Of a stretch of 64,000 nt of DNA, positions 19,690 through 28,925 are shown one piece after another; within the stretch, counting starts at the first letter, position 1, and each line of letters starts with the position of its first letter. The position numbers and the translations under genes are program-made. The notes beneath the pieces are model-generated. The model saw only the letters and a list, made by a program, of their open reading frames with translations, was not told where the DNA came from and searched no databases. Source of the DNA: Lewinellaceae bacterium (GTDB lineage: Bacteria; Bacteroidota; Bacteroidia; Chitinophagales; Saprospiraceae); assembly GCA_020636355.1 (NCBI GenBank), contig JACJYB010000005.1:186001-250000 (forward strand), given 5' to 3'.

Positions 19690-22600
19690 TGGCTATGGAC
19701 ATCAATAAATTAAAGCAAATTGTCAAGGCAGGCCTGAGTAATGGAATTTATTCCCTCCAGCTTACAAAGTTGGACTCCGTAGATATTGACAAACTAGCCA
19801 GGGATTATTTTCCGGATTTGACTTTTACAATCACTCCTGCTAATGAACCTTTCCAGGAAACCTCGGACAGCATCACCGTTCTTGGCGTCGGCATTGATTT
19901 GCCTTTCACTTCAATGTCTTTGGAAGCCCGATTCTATTTAATCGAACAAAATGCCGCATTAAACCTAAAAGCGATTGGAAATTCTACCTGGAAATTATCC
20001 ACTGCATTTCCTTCCATGGCAAAGAATTTGGGAGATAAAATCCGTTTCAGCACTTCAGCTGGAAGTCCGGCATTTCACTTGTTATCCAATAAAGAAGATG
20101 ATTTTCCAGCCGGCTTGAATTTCGCAGGAGACATCGATTTCTCCAAAATGACGGCAGGGCTGGGCACGCTATTAGGAATCTCCACCGAAGGATTAAGCGG
20201 ACAGGCCAAAGTGAAAAATGGTGGCAAGGAGCTGGAAAATATTGATTTTTCCGGACCGGAACATAAAGGTGTTGACCTATGGATTGCCAAGGATTGTACC
20301 GTCCAATTCAGTATGCTCAGCTTTCCGCTTATTAACCCCTTTAACAAGGCTCAAAACGCACTACCCTACCTGAAACTGGCAACCATATTCCCATTTTCAG
20401 CAAACAATAAATCTTACGAGCTACCGGTAGCCATGTCTGTAACCAACTTCAAGTCTCCGATGCGATTTGAAGCAGATATAACCGATCTGGTTGACGCTAC
20501 CCTCGATGCGTTAGGTGCGTTTTCCGGGGGAGTAGATCTGAGTAAAACACTTCCTCCTGAGCAAGATTTTCCCATCGGAAAAATTCTCCGATTTAAACAG
20601 CTCTACGTAGATATCGATGTACAAGGCACCAAAATAGTAGATATCGGGATGCAAATTGGAAGTGCTACCGATTGGAAAATCGTTGAAATCAAGAGTACCG
20701 GTAAAACGCTCTATGCAACGGACATGAATCTGGGATTTGTGGTCATAGATCCATTCTCAGGGTCCCCGAAACCGTATCTCAATCTTAGCGGAGGCATTCG
20801 TTTGACCGAGCGGGCCACCTTAATGATTGCCGCCAGCTACCCGAACTTTATGATAACGGGCTACCTGGCCGAAAAGTCCTTGTTCAGCATTAAAGAGTTC
20901 ATCGAGCAATTTGCCGGCCCCAGCCCATCGGTTCCTGAACTTTATGTCGCACAGCTGGATTTTAACCTCCAATCAGGCAATTATTCTTTTGCCGTGGACA
21001 TCACCGGTTATTGGCCCATAAACAGCGATCAGAGCCTGGCATTGATCATTAATGAACTGGGATTTTCCTTAAGTTATACTCCGCAAGAATTAATTGCGCG
21101 ATTTACAGGAACGCTGACTATCGGCACGGTGGCTATTACGGTTACCGCCGATTATCAGTCAAACATTGAAAAAAAAGGATGGAAATTCACCGGCAAAACC
21201 GGACCCGGTCAAAAAATTCCATTTGGTGAATTTATCGACTATCTAGCAAAGACTTTTGGAGCGGGAAAACCACCGGAATGGGTCAGTGGAATGACGCTCC
21301 AGGATCTGGATACATCATTAGAAACAGATACTAAAAATTTCACGTTCTACATCACCGGAACCATTCCTCTGGCAGCAAATAAATCGCTGGTCATCAAGCC
21401 AGGATTTGAGTTGACCCAGGTAAATGATAACGGTGTTGAAAAATATAAAAAGTGGTTTAGCTGTGAAATATATATCGGTAAATCCATCTTCCGCATCGAT
21501 GCAACCGATAGTCCTTCAGAAACCAGTTTTGCTGCGAAGTGGGCAGCAAAGGATCCTTCCGGCTACCTCCAAATTGCCGATATCGCGCATGCCTTTGGCT
21601 TCGAAACGGTGCCACAAATACCGGAAAACCTCGACCTGGCGCTAAAGGAGGCCATTTTGTATTACAACTTCAAGAGCGGAGAAGAATCGCTGGTATTGGC
21701 GGCTCAATCTGCCAATTACGGAGAAGCTGTTTTTGTAGCTAAAAAGCTGGACAACGCATGGACGTACATCTTCGGACTTAAAGTGAGTCCCGATGGTATC
21801 GATTTGGCCCATCTGCCGCTGGTAGGTAGTGATATGGAAAAGGTTGTCGGTCCGGTCGCCTTGAAAGATTTCAAAATTGTTATTGCCACGAAAGATATCA
21901 AGGAAGAAGATGTTAAAGCATTTAACAAGCTTATCCTTGATAAAGCAGGAATTGACTACCCTACCATACCGGAAGTAACGGAAGGAGTTCAGGCTGGTGT
22001 GTATGCCGCAATCGAACTTGCCCTGGGGACCAGCAATACCTATGAGATTCAAATCAGTACCGCCAACAAAAAGAAAACCATTGAAACACTTTCACCCACG
22101 GAAAGCAGTGGTACGGACAGTAATGTCTATTGGTTGAATTTACAGAAAGCCATCGGCCCGGTATATCTCGACAAAGTCGGCGTTGGCTATCAATCGGGGA
22201 AAATCGGTTTGATGCTGAACGCTTCACTACTCTTCACTGCGCTTAAGATCAATCTCATCGAATTAGGTGCTTACACCCCACTGACAAAAATCGATCCTTC
22301 CTTCACCTTAAGTGGGTTAACGATATCGTATGAATCCGGCCCGATTTCAATAAATGGTGGTTTTCTCAAAAAGGATATCGATGGAGTCACTCAATATTTT
22401 GGATCAGCCGGGATTGCCGTCAAAGTCTTCAATTTATCTGCGCTTGGCGCCTATGCCAATTACCAGGGCCATCCTTCCCTTTTCATCTTTGCAATGATGA
22501 ACAATCCTCCTCTGGGAGGACCACCTGCCTTTTTTGTTACCGGATTGGCCGGCGGATTTGGATATAACCGTGGATTGACATTACCGGATATTGACAACGT

Positions 22601-24365
22601 CGCCACCTTCCCATTGGTCAGTGGTTTTGTTCCTGGTCAGGCGAGTCCCTTCAAAGGCGATGACCCGAACAAAGCATTACAGGTCCTGGTGGAGAAAAAT
22701 GTAGTACCTGTAAAGATTGGGCAGAATTGGATTGCAGCCGGTGTACAATTTACCTCCTTCCAATTATTGCAGTCCTATGCCCTCCTATCCGTGGCATTTG
22801 GCACCAACCTGGAAATTGGCTTCCTGGGTATGTCGACGGTTTCCGCTCCTCCTAAAAGTCCTGTGACACTTGCCTATGCCCAACTGGCAATAGCTGTCCG
22901 CATCTTGCCAGACCAGGGACTGGTTGCCGTGGAAGCGAAGCTGACGCCGGCATCCTATGTAATTTCCAAGGATTGCAAACTGACCGGAGGGTTTGCCTTT
23001 TATTTGTGGTCCTCCCCCAACACGTATGCCGGAGATTTTGTGGTGACCTTAGGGGGGTATCATCCTAATTTTAAAGCGCCTTCCTATTATCCGAAGGTGC
23101 CAAGACTGGGCCTTAACTGGGTGATCAATGCCGAGATAAGTATTAAGGGAGGCATGTATTTCGCACTCACGCCCTCCAGCTTTATGGCCGGAGGCGGATT
23201 AGAAGCAGTATTCCAGGCCGGAGGCTTGAAAGCCTGGTTTAAGATGGGAGTCGATTTTCTCATTTCATGGAAACCTTTCCATTACGAAGCGTCCCTTTAC
23301 ATCAGTTTCGGCGTTTCCTACACCTTCCGGTTGAATCTTTTATTCACAACAGTTACCAAAACGATTTCTGTCAGCCTGGGTGCTAACCTGGCTATCTGGG
23401 GACCGGAGTTTTCAGGTATCGCGAACATTCACCTGTGGATTATCTCTTTCAAGATATCTTTTGGAGCCTCTACGAGCGCCGAAGTCAAGCCGATCAGCTG
23501 GGAAGAATTCAAAGAGTCGTTCTTCCCGCCGGTGAATCCGGATACCGACAAACGAAAACTTTCACTCGTACCCTCCGAAGACGGCAATGAATTGACCACG
23601 ACCTATTGTGTAGGACGGATTAATCGCGGTTTAATCGAAGATCTCTCCAGAAAAGAAGAAAATGAACTGGATCTCGACTGGATTGTCAATCGGGCCCATA
23701 CTACTTTTGAAACGGGATCATTGATTCCAGCGAAAGAATATCAATTGATAATCAAAGATGAAGCGGGCTGGACGGTTCCTAAAGAAAAAATCGGGATCAC
23801 CAATGAGCCAGCCCTGAAAGATAGGAATATCAAATTCGGGGTCGGCATGGTCGATGTGGACAATGAAGATTTCCAATCGGAACATATCGTTGTATTGACT
23901 TATTCCGGGAGCTTAAATCAAGAAATTGAGTATGAAGTCACTGCGATTATCGGTGCCGCTCCCAAATCTTTATGGGACAAAGGCAAAGATTTTCTGTCCG
24001 GCAAAACAACCGTTAATGAAGTATTGACCGGCTTTTACCTAACTCCGCTCGCCCCGGTACCTGGTGAATCGCTTCCTATCGATCTCGAGAAATTCCAATA
24101 TCATTTCAACGAATATCAGCACACCTTCAAACCCAATCACCCGGTTATTATCAAGGGTCCTGACGTGCAGGATCCCATGCAGGAGATGCAGCGGACTATC
24201 GATTCGGTCCCGGTACGCGATTTCAGAAAACGGATCCTGGAGCGATTGCAGGAAAGAAAGGTGAATGTCAATTCCGAGGTAAACGTACATCAACTGGCTG
24301 AATCCGCAGAGGATTACCTGCTGGCTGCCCCTGAATTTGAATACAACTACTGGAAGAATAATTAA
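19689..24365 (+). CDS. Cassette gene 7: 1558-residue repetitive beta-rich protein, DUF6603-like
   Basis: The segment at about residues 945-975 (FFVTGLAGGFGYNR, LPDIDNVATFPLVSGF) is what I recall of DUF6603, a domain of unknown function found in very large proteins. Upstream, three units of about 115 residues repeat from roughly 398, 510 and 627. Each has a short helix (SIKEFIEQF / PFGEFIDYL / QIADIAHAF), a Pro-rich turn, then alternating beta strands. The whole protein is dominated by amphipathic strands such as LNLSGGIRLTERATLMI, suggesting a long beta-solenoid or groove. No signal peptide or obvious transmembrane helix is present. The C-terminal 300 residues are charged and partly helical, with no recognised motif. 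It ends the cassette. A structural spine or hydrophobic-ligand carrier is possible but not shown. Confidence 0.82.
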   Translation: MAMDINKLKQIVKAGLSNGIYSLQLTKLDSVDIDKLARDYFPDLTFTITPANEPFQETSDSITVLGVGIDLPFTSMSLEARFYLIEQNAALNLKAIGNSTWKLSTAFPSMAKNLGDKIRFSTSAGSPAFHLLSNKEDDFPAGLNFAGDIDFSKMTAGLGTLLGISTEGLSGQAKVKNGGKELENIDFSGPEHKGVDLWIAKDCTVQFSMLSFPLINPFNKAQNALPYLKLATIFPFSANNKSYELPVAMSVTNFKSPMRFEADITDLVDATLDALGAFSGGVDLSKTLPPEQDFPIGKILRFKQLYVDIDVQGTKIVDIGMQIGSATDWKIVEIKSTGKTLYATDMNLGFVVIDPFSGSPKPYLNLSGGIRLTERATLMIAASYPNFMITGYLAEKSLFSIKEFIEQFAGPSPSVPELYVAQLDFNLQSGNYSFAVDITGYWPINSDQSLALIINELGFSLSYTPQELIARFTGTLTIGTVAITVTADYQSNIEKKGWKFTGKTGPGQKIPFGEFIDYLAKTFGAGKPPEWVSGMTLQDLDTSLETDTKNFTFYITGTIPLAANKSLVIKPGFELTQVNDNGVEKYKKWFSCEIYIGKSIFRIDATDSPSETSFAAKWAAKDPSGYLQIADIAHAFGFETVPQIPENLDLALKEAILYYNFKSGEESLVLAAQSANYGEAVFVAKKLDNAWTYIFGLKVSPDGIDLAHLPLVGSDMEKVVGPVALKDFKIVIATKDIKEEDVKAFNKLILDKAGIDYPTIPEVTEGVQAGVYAAIELALGTSNTYEIQISTANKKKTIETLSPTESSGTDSNVYWLNLQKAIGPVYLDKVGVGYQSGKIGLMLNASLLFTALKINLIELGAYTPLTKIDPSFTLSGLTISYESGPISINGGFLKKDIDGVTQYFGSAGIAVKVFNLSALGAYANYQGHPSLFIFAMMNNPPLGGPPAFFVTGLAGGFGYNRGLTLPDIDNVATFPLVSGFVPGQASPFKGDDPNKALQVLVEKNVVPVKIGQNWIAAGVQFTSFQLLQSYALLSVAFGTNLEIGFLGMSTVSAPPKSPVTLAYAQLAIAVRILPDQGLVAVEAKLTPASYVISKDCKLTGGFAFYLWSSPNTYAGDFVVTLGGYHPNFKAPSYYPKVPRLGLNWVINAEISIKGGMYFALTPSSFMAGGGLEAVFQAGGLKAWFKMGVDFLISWKPFHYEASLYISFGVSYTFRLNLLFTTVTKTISVSLGANLAIWGPEFSGIANIHLWIISFKISFGASTSAEVKPISWEEFKESFFPPVNPDTDKRKLSLVPSEDGNELTTTYCVGRINRGLIEDLSRKEENELDLDWIVNRAHTTFETGSLIPAKEYQLIIKDEAGWTVPKEKIGITNEPALKDRNIKFGVGMVDVDNEDFQSEHIVVLTYSGSLNQEIEYEVTAIIGAAPKSLWDKGKDFLSGKTTVNEVLTGFYLTPLAPVPGESLPIDLEKFQYHFNEYQHTFKPNHPVIIKGPDVQDPMQEMQRTIDSVPVRDFRKRILERLQERKVNVNSEVNVHQLAESAEDYLLAAPEFEYNYWKNN

Positions 24366-24652
24366 AGCGTTCAATTCACCACAAAACAAGCGATAACCAA
24401 GATTATTCTGGTTTGATCAGATCCTGGTTCGGATCGGTATTATAAGGGTATTGCTTCACCAGGGCTAACAAGATCTCCGTTGAGGTTTTACTCCGGGTAA
24501 TTTAATATTAGCCATCAACATGCGGATCAGGACACAAGAAGAACAAGGGATAATCTGTGCCTTATTCTGATTTTATGAGCACATACATTGCCTGTAAGTT
24601 CTGGTGACGGATTTATGTTTTAGAAGTCATTTAACCAGACAAACCCTTCATC
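24366..24652 (+). other. Spacer after the cassette, no feature seen
   Basis: The 287 bases between the DUF6603-like gene and the cytochrome lipoprotein contain no gene and no clear hairpin with a T-tract, so the end of cassette transcription is not marked by an obvious intrinsic terminator. Confidence 0.5.
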
Positions 24653-25171
24653 ATGACTTGTATAAAAAATTGGTTTCCTGGCTGTGTGATGGCAATAACC
24701 AGCGTCATCCTATTCCTACTACCCGGTTGTGCGACCCCATCCGGCCCGAACATTGTGCTACAGAACCGGGTGGACAGCCTCGAAGCCCAACTAGCTCAGA
24801 CATACAAGCCCGGATTTGGAGAATTCATGAGCGCCATTCAAAGCCATCATACCAAGCTCTGGTTTGCCGGCCTCCATTCCAATTGGGAATTAGCCGATTT
24901 TGAAATTCATGAGCTCATAGAGATCTTTGATGACATTCAAAACTATGAAACCGACCGGATGGAATCCAGATCAATTCCCATCATTTACGCCCCCTTAGAC
25001 AGCATTAATTTCGCCATTCAGCAAAAAAAACAGAAACTTTTTCAACGAGACTTTAATCTTTTAACCAATACTTGTAATGCCTGCCATCGTGAAGTGAATT
25101 TTGGATTTAATGTCGTGACCATCCCGCAATTCAATCCATTCGCCAACCAGGATTTTAGTCCTAACGATTAA
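24653..25171 (+). CDS. Cytochrome c'-like lipoprotein with one heme c site
   Basis: The N terminus is a lipoprotein signal ending in LLPGC (Cys26). An in-frame Met13 is an alternative start that keeps the signal. A single heme-attachment motif CNACH lies at residues 141-145, near the C terminus, and the body between is helical (ALHSNWELADFEIHELIEIF-like segments). One heme motif at the end of a four-helix-sized protein is the pattern of cytochrome c' and related helical cytochromes. It would sit in the periplasm, anchored to a membrane. His45 to His46 (SHHTKLW) could be structural or a distal ligand. It is alone and reads the same way as the cassette 290 bases upstream, so a link is possible but not supported by spacing. 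Whether it carries electrons or senses gas is unknown. Confidence 0.82.
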   Translation: MTCIKNWFPGCVMAITSVILFLLPGCATPSGPNIVLQNRVDSLEAQLAQTYKPGFGEFMSAIQSHHTKLWFAGLHSNWELADFEIHELIEIFDDIQNYETDRMESRSIPIIYAPLDSINFAIQQKKQKLFQRDFNLLTNTCNACHREVNFGFNVVTIPQFNPFANQDFSPND

Positions 25172-25906
25172 TTTTCATTTATAAGGCAATAACGCGTTGA
25201 GTGGTTAAACCGCGTCTAAGTCATTTTGCGCAATCTATAGACTATCAGTGAATTATGCAAAATATTGCCTATTAGAGCAGCCCTCCAATCCTGTAGCCAG
25301 TGCTAACTTATTACTAAACTACTTAGGCTTTCAAGGCCTAGGCCAAAGAATATTTCGAAGTTCTACTAATTGTCATCCATTTAGGTTTACAATTTTGAAC
25401 CAAACTTTTAAAGCTACGGCTTTTTGCATTTCTTTTATTCGAAGTGATTGTCTTAAGATACAACCGTCTCTTTAGAGGGTTCACGCAACTGTTTGAACAT
25501 TCAAAAACAGCATTTTTGCTGCCGTCGAAAGACGGTGAGGCGTGCGCATGCCGCTAAAATGGTGACTCCGAAGAACTTAATATCCTGAACCCCATACAGT
25601 TGCACCGAAAGCCAAGGTGAGTTTTGCGTGAATCGAGGTTTTTGGTTCGTTTTTGCCGGAACAAAAATGAACGAATACGCCAAGCAGCGACCCTTGCAAC
25701 TAGAATTACATTTCGGAACAATAGAAATTACATATAAAAATTCTTTCCCTAACTCGTTAAAGAGTAATTACAATAGTACCTAAGAACCAAATATGATTTG
25801 GTAAGCTAACCTCTCAAACCGTTAGGTAATAAATAAGAAAGCCGGGCAGGTAATAAAATGCCTTCGTTTTTTACCACCCCACCCCGGCTGACTTTCAATG
25901 AGGTTA
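25172..25906. other. 735-base gene-free region with a possible repeat-derived segment
   Basis: No convincing gene, tRNA or array is seen. The part at 25501-25683 holds a 60-codon reverse frame whose peptide (ending FRRQQKCCF) reminds me of a sequence spread in multiple copies in related genomes, so it may be a dispersed repeat or decayed element. This is memory-based and weak. The forward frame at 25248-25475 has no codon or motif support. Confidence 0.3.
25837..25896 (-). terminator. Imperfect long hairpin after the cupin gene
   Basis: The arms GAAAGCCGGG (25837-25846) and CCCCGGCTGACTTTC (25882-25896) pair with a small bulge, and the inner GGTAATAAAA/TTTTTTACC adds to the stem. It lies 11 bases past the cupin stop on the minus strand. 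There is no strong T-tract, so termination is likely but not certain. Confidence 0.5.
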
Positions 25907-26269
25907 TTAATCACTTTTAACATCCACAAGTAGCATTTTCACCGGTTTTTCGCTGTTGTTAATCACCATATGCGTTTCGGCTTCACTCCAAAGCGTCGTA
26001 CCTGCTTTTACGGAAATGTTCTGAGTCTGCCCGCCTTCAACGGTCAAAGAAACCGATGCGTCCGTAAGTACGATGACCAGATGTGGGTCATGGTGATGAA
26101 AACCAGCGCCACAGACTTTTTTTCCGGGCGTACTTATGTACTCAGTAACCTTTAATTGTGCGTTATCAACTAACAACCTGTACGGTATCCTGAACATTGA
26201 CCGTTTCCTGTCCAAAACACTAAAACTGTAAATAAAAAAACAAACGATAAAAACAATAAGCTGTTTCAT
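25907..26269 (-). CDS. Exported small cupin-domain protein
   Basis: The reading frame extends upstream to 26395, but the best start is the ATG at 26267-26269, which gives a 120-residue protein beginning with an N-terminal hydrophobic helix (KQLIVFIVCFFIYSF) that acts as a signal or anchor. The rest is a single cupin: GAGFHHHDPHLVIVL supplies the first metal-binding histidine cluster, followed by VKAGTTLWSEAETHMVIN with the second-motif His. It is downstream of and in the same direction as the AraC-type regulator gene, with about 77 bases between, so the two are probably one operon. The function is unknown. Cupins of this size bind small ligands or metals and are often not enzymes. Confidence 0.75.
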   Translation of the reverse strand: MKQLIVFIVCFFIYSFSVLDRKRSMFRIPYRLLVDNAQLKVTEYISTPGKKVCGAGFHHHDPHLVIVLTDASVSLTVEGGQTQNISVKAGTTLWSEAETHMVINNSEKPVKMLLVDVKSD

Positions 26270-26345
26270 TGAACAAAATTTTAGGATTAAACGGAATTTG
26301 ATTGCAAAATTCAAATTTATCCGTGTTGTCTGAAACAACCTTTGG

Positions 26346-27288
26346 TCAATCGTCCAATAGCTTTGCTGAGGCAACCATTGAATGGACCGATTCAATTTTG
26401 TATTTATTCGATACCCTAAAAAGAATTTTTCTTATAGCTCGCGGGGGCAATACTCCATAAGCCGCTTTAAAATACGCGGCTAAAATGGGAAGCATTTTCA
26501 AATCCACAATCAAATGCAATTTCTCTGATTGTTTTATGACTGAAATTTAATTTGTCTTTTAGCCAACTCCAATCTCCTGGCAGTAAGCCACTTGGAAGGC
26601 GAACCATGTTAAAATACACTAAATTCTCTTTTAAAGACGACAAGCTGCGATCGGCAAGTTTTGCAAACTCCGGGATAGTTAAATTATACATGTAATTGGA
26701 TTCCATAATTTGCCAGATGGGTACATGATACTGATCAGAAACACCATAGGCGTACGCAAGGAATTCTTTATTAACCGGATCAGCCAATAAATTATAAAGT
26801 AATTCCCGGAATTTCATTTCCAAAAGTTTCTCAGGCAATTTGTGATAATCCTCAAAGTACTGGATCATGGTTCTAAAAAATGCAATCGAGGTTTCATTTG
26901 CATTTAACAGGCTTAGCATCCTATTACCTGTAGCGTAGTCCAATACATTTAAGGATAAATATTCGCGGTAATCATTCAACACACTTCTCAGAAAATCGTC
27001 TTTGAAGCTGAATGATATGGTTTCCCATCCGGCAAACTCATACATTTCTTCGGTATATGCCATTGGCTGTGCAAAAATGCAGCTGCCCTCTGTGGTCGTG
27101 AAGGACTTACCACCATGGTGATACGTTTTCTTCCCTCTGAGGGTGTATGCGATGGTGTTATAGTGAGACCACAATTTAACTTGTTTATCCTTCTGGGGAC
27201 AGATATAATGGGCAAACAGCATATCCTTTACCATCCAGGTTTTGAAAACTTTAGGATGTTCAACCTTATAATCGTAAGCGTTAATCAC
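26346..27288 (-). CDS. AraC-family transcriptional regulator (one frameshift)
   Basis: The N-terminal part (to about residue 170) is a cupin-like sensing domain (HYNTIAYTLRGKKTYHHGG). The C-terminal part is a two-helix-turn-helix AraC DNA-binding domain (IREIAFDCGFENASHFSRVF). The frame stops at 26467 right after SRVF. One surplus T in a TTTT run is enough to explain this, because the other frame continues FKAAYGVLPPRAIRK, the conserved end of AraC proteins, to a TGA at 26346. The first codon used is a GTG at 27288 with no ATG upstream before a stop. ATG 27234 is an alternative. It probably controls itself and the cupin gene, and it may also act on the glycan locus upstream (inference). The frameshift is most likely a consensus error. 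Confidence 0.85.
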
Positions 27289-27392
27289 AGCAATGGGGGC
27301 TACGTTTGCCGATTAATTTATTAAAACCTTCATGATTGCGCAAAGTTTTCACCGCTGCAATCACCCATTGAATGGTAAGTTGTCCGGCATAT

Positions 27393-27430
27393 AAAAAAAA
27401 AAGCCGGTAACCTTTGCGGATTACCGGCTT
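27393..27430 (-). terminator. Rho-independent terminator of the SusC1/SusD1 operon
   Basis: A perfect 10-bp stem (27401-27410 with 27421-27430) with a 10-base loop has an A-run at 27393-27400, which is a U-tract on the minus strand. It lies about 45 bases past the SusD1 stop and marks the end of the glycan utilization locus. Confidence 0.88.
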
Positions 27431-27474
27431 TAAGCCGATCAGCTATGATTAAAGTTATACTTAATCCGGATCGA

Positions 27475-28880
27475 TCAATAGCCCGGATTCTGATTCATAT
27501 TGGCATTCGCATCCAATTCCGCCTGAGGAATCGGCGCAACAAACCGGTTGTTTGGATAAGCAACATCGCAAACCAGATTGGTGCAATCGGTACGGACCAG
27601 GCTTTGCTTGTGGCGCATCAATTCCCATAGACGCTGACCTTCAAACATCAACTCAATCCGTTTTTCTTTCTCGATTTCATCCAAGAGGGTCTGGCCGGTA
27701 GCCGTGACCGCCTCCGCCGAAGGAAGACCTCGCTGGCGTATCACTGTAACATCAGCCTGTGCGCCTGTTTCATTGCCCAACATTGCACGGGCTTCCGCGC
27801 GGATCAGGTACATCTCCGAAAGTCGTAATACCGGTGTATTGTTCTGATACTGCGTATTTGGATATTTATTCACCCGCAAGTTTCCATAAACACCCCCTAT
27901 GGTTTCATCGATTTTAAACAATTCTCCTCGGACATCGCCTTCCGGTATAACACTAAGCAGGTCGGCGGAGGGCAAATAGTCCCCGTAGCCTTCGGGAATA
28001 TATACATCTACCCAACGCATCCGAGCCATTATCATCATCCTGACGGAAAATCACTTCAAAAATGGACTCACTGGATAATCCCTGGCCCCAACTAGCTACA
28101 TATTGATCGGTAGATACCAGGGAATAATTACCGCTCCTAATGACTGCCGAAGCCATTTGGTCTGCCATTTGGAAATTACCCATGTATAATGCTACTCTTG
28201 CCAGCAGGGCCTGTGCAGCCTCCTTGGAAATCCTGCCTGCACTTGGCGGTTCAACCTTGAGCAATGGAATTGCCGTCTGAAGATCGGATACGATTTGTTG
28301 ATATACTTCTGCGACCGTATTCCGGACTGGCTTGGAGTTTTGATCAAATACGGTTACCACAGCCACACCCGGATGTGAATTATCCGCAGTAAATCCATAA
28401 TGCTGAGCAAACATACGTACCAGGTCAAAATGTGCCAATGCCCTTAGCGCGTAAGCCTCTCCGACATACTCATCTTTCTGGTCCTGAACGGCAGAGGTTA
28501 CTTCAACATCGGCATTGATCACAACATTGGCACGATTGATAACATCGTACATAATTCCCCACATGCCCAAGGCGATTCCATCGAGAGCCGTCGCCTGATA
28601 ATCCGAAAAATCCCTGGCACGGTTTGCCTGTGCATTCTGTTTGACGTCATCCGACATTACATCCGGTACCAATACAAAATATCGACCGTAGTAATTGGAG
28701 GATTGAAGTCCGGAATAAATCCGTAAACAGCAGCTTTGTAGTCATCAATTTCTTTGATAGCATCTCCTAATGCTACCGACTGATATGGATTGAGATCCAG
28801 AAAATCTTTCCACAGGAAGTCGCCAAGAAGATCAGCAACAGGGAAAGGATTCTTGCATATTTATTTATATTCTTTTTCAT
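27475..28880 (-). CDS. SusD/RagB-family outer-membrane glycan-binding lipoprotein (SusD1; frameshifted)
   Basis: SusD lipoproteins form the lid of the SusC transporter at the cell surface and bind oligosaccharides. From the ATG at 28880 a lipoprotein signal ends in ATSC. Downstream frames carry the typical DFLDLNPYQS start, the tetratricopeptide-like helical core (AYALRALAHFDLVRMFAQHYG, KEAAQALLARVALYMGNF) and the conserved end RLSEMYLIRAEA, EKRIELMFEGQRLWELMRH and NMNQNPGY. Three frame changes are visible, at about 28829, 28725 and 28020, splitting the gene into pieces. The intact length would be about 467 residues, normal for the family. It follows SusC1 by 45 bases in the same direction, the standard SusC-SusD arrangement. 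The frame changes are probably sequence errors and not a true pseudogene. Confidence 0.88.
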
Positions 28881-28925
28881 TCTTTCTTTGATTTTGAGTG
28901 AAACAACTTTACAAACTCTATGGAA

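Noticed and set aside
25248..25475. Plus-strand 75-codon frame in the empty region after the cytochrome gene
   Set aside because: There is no ribosome site, no motif and no family similarity.
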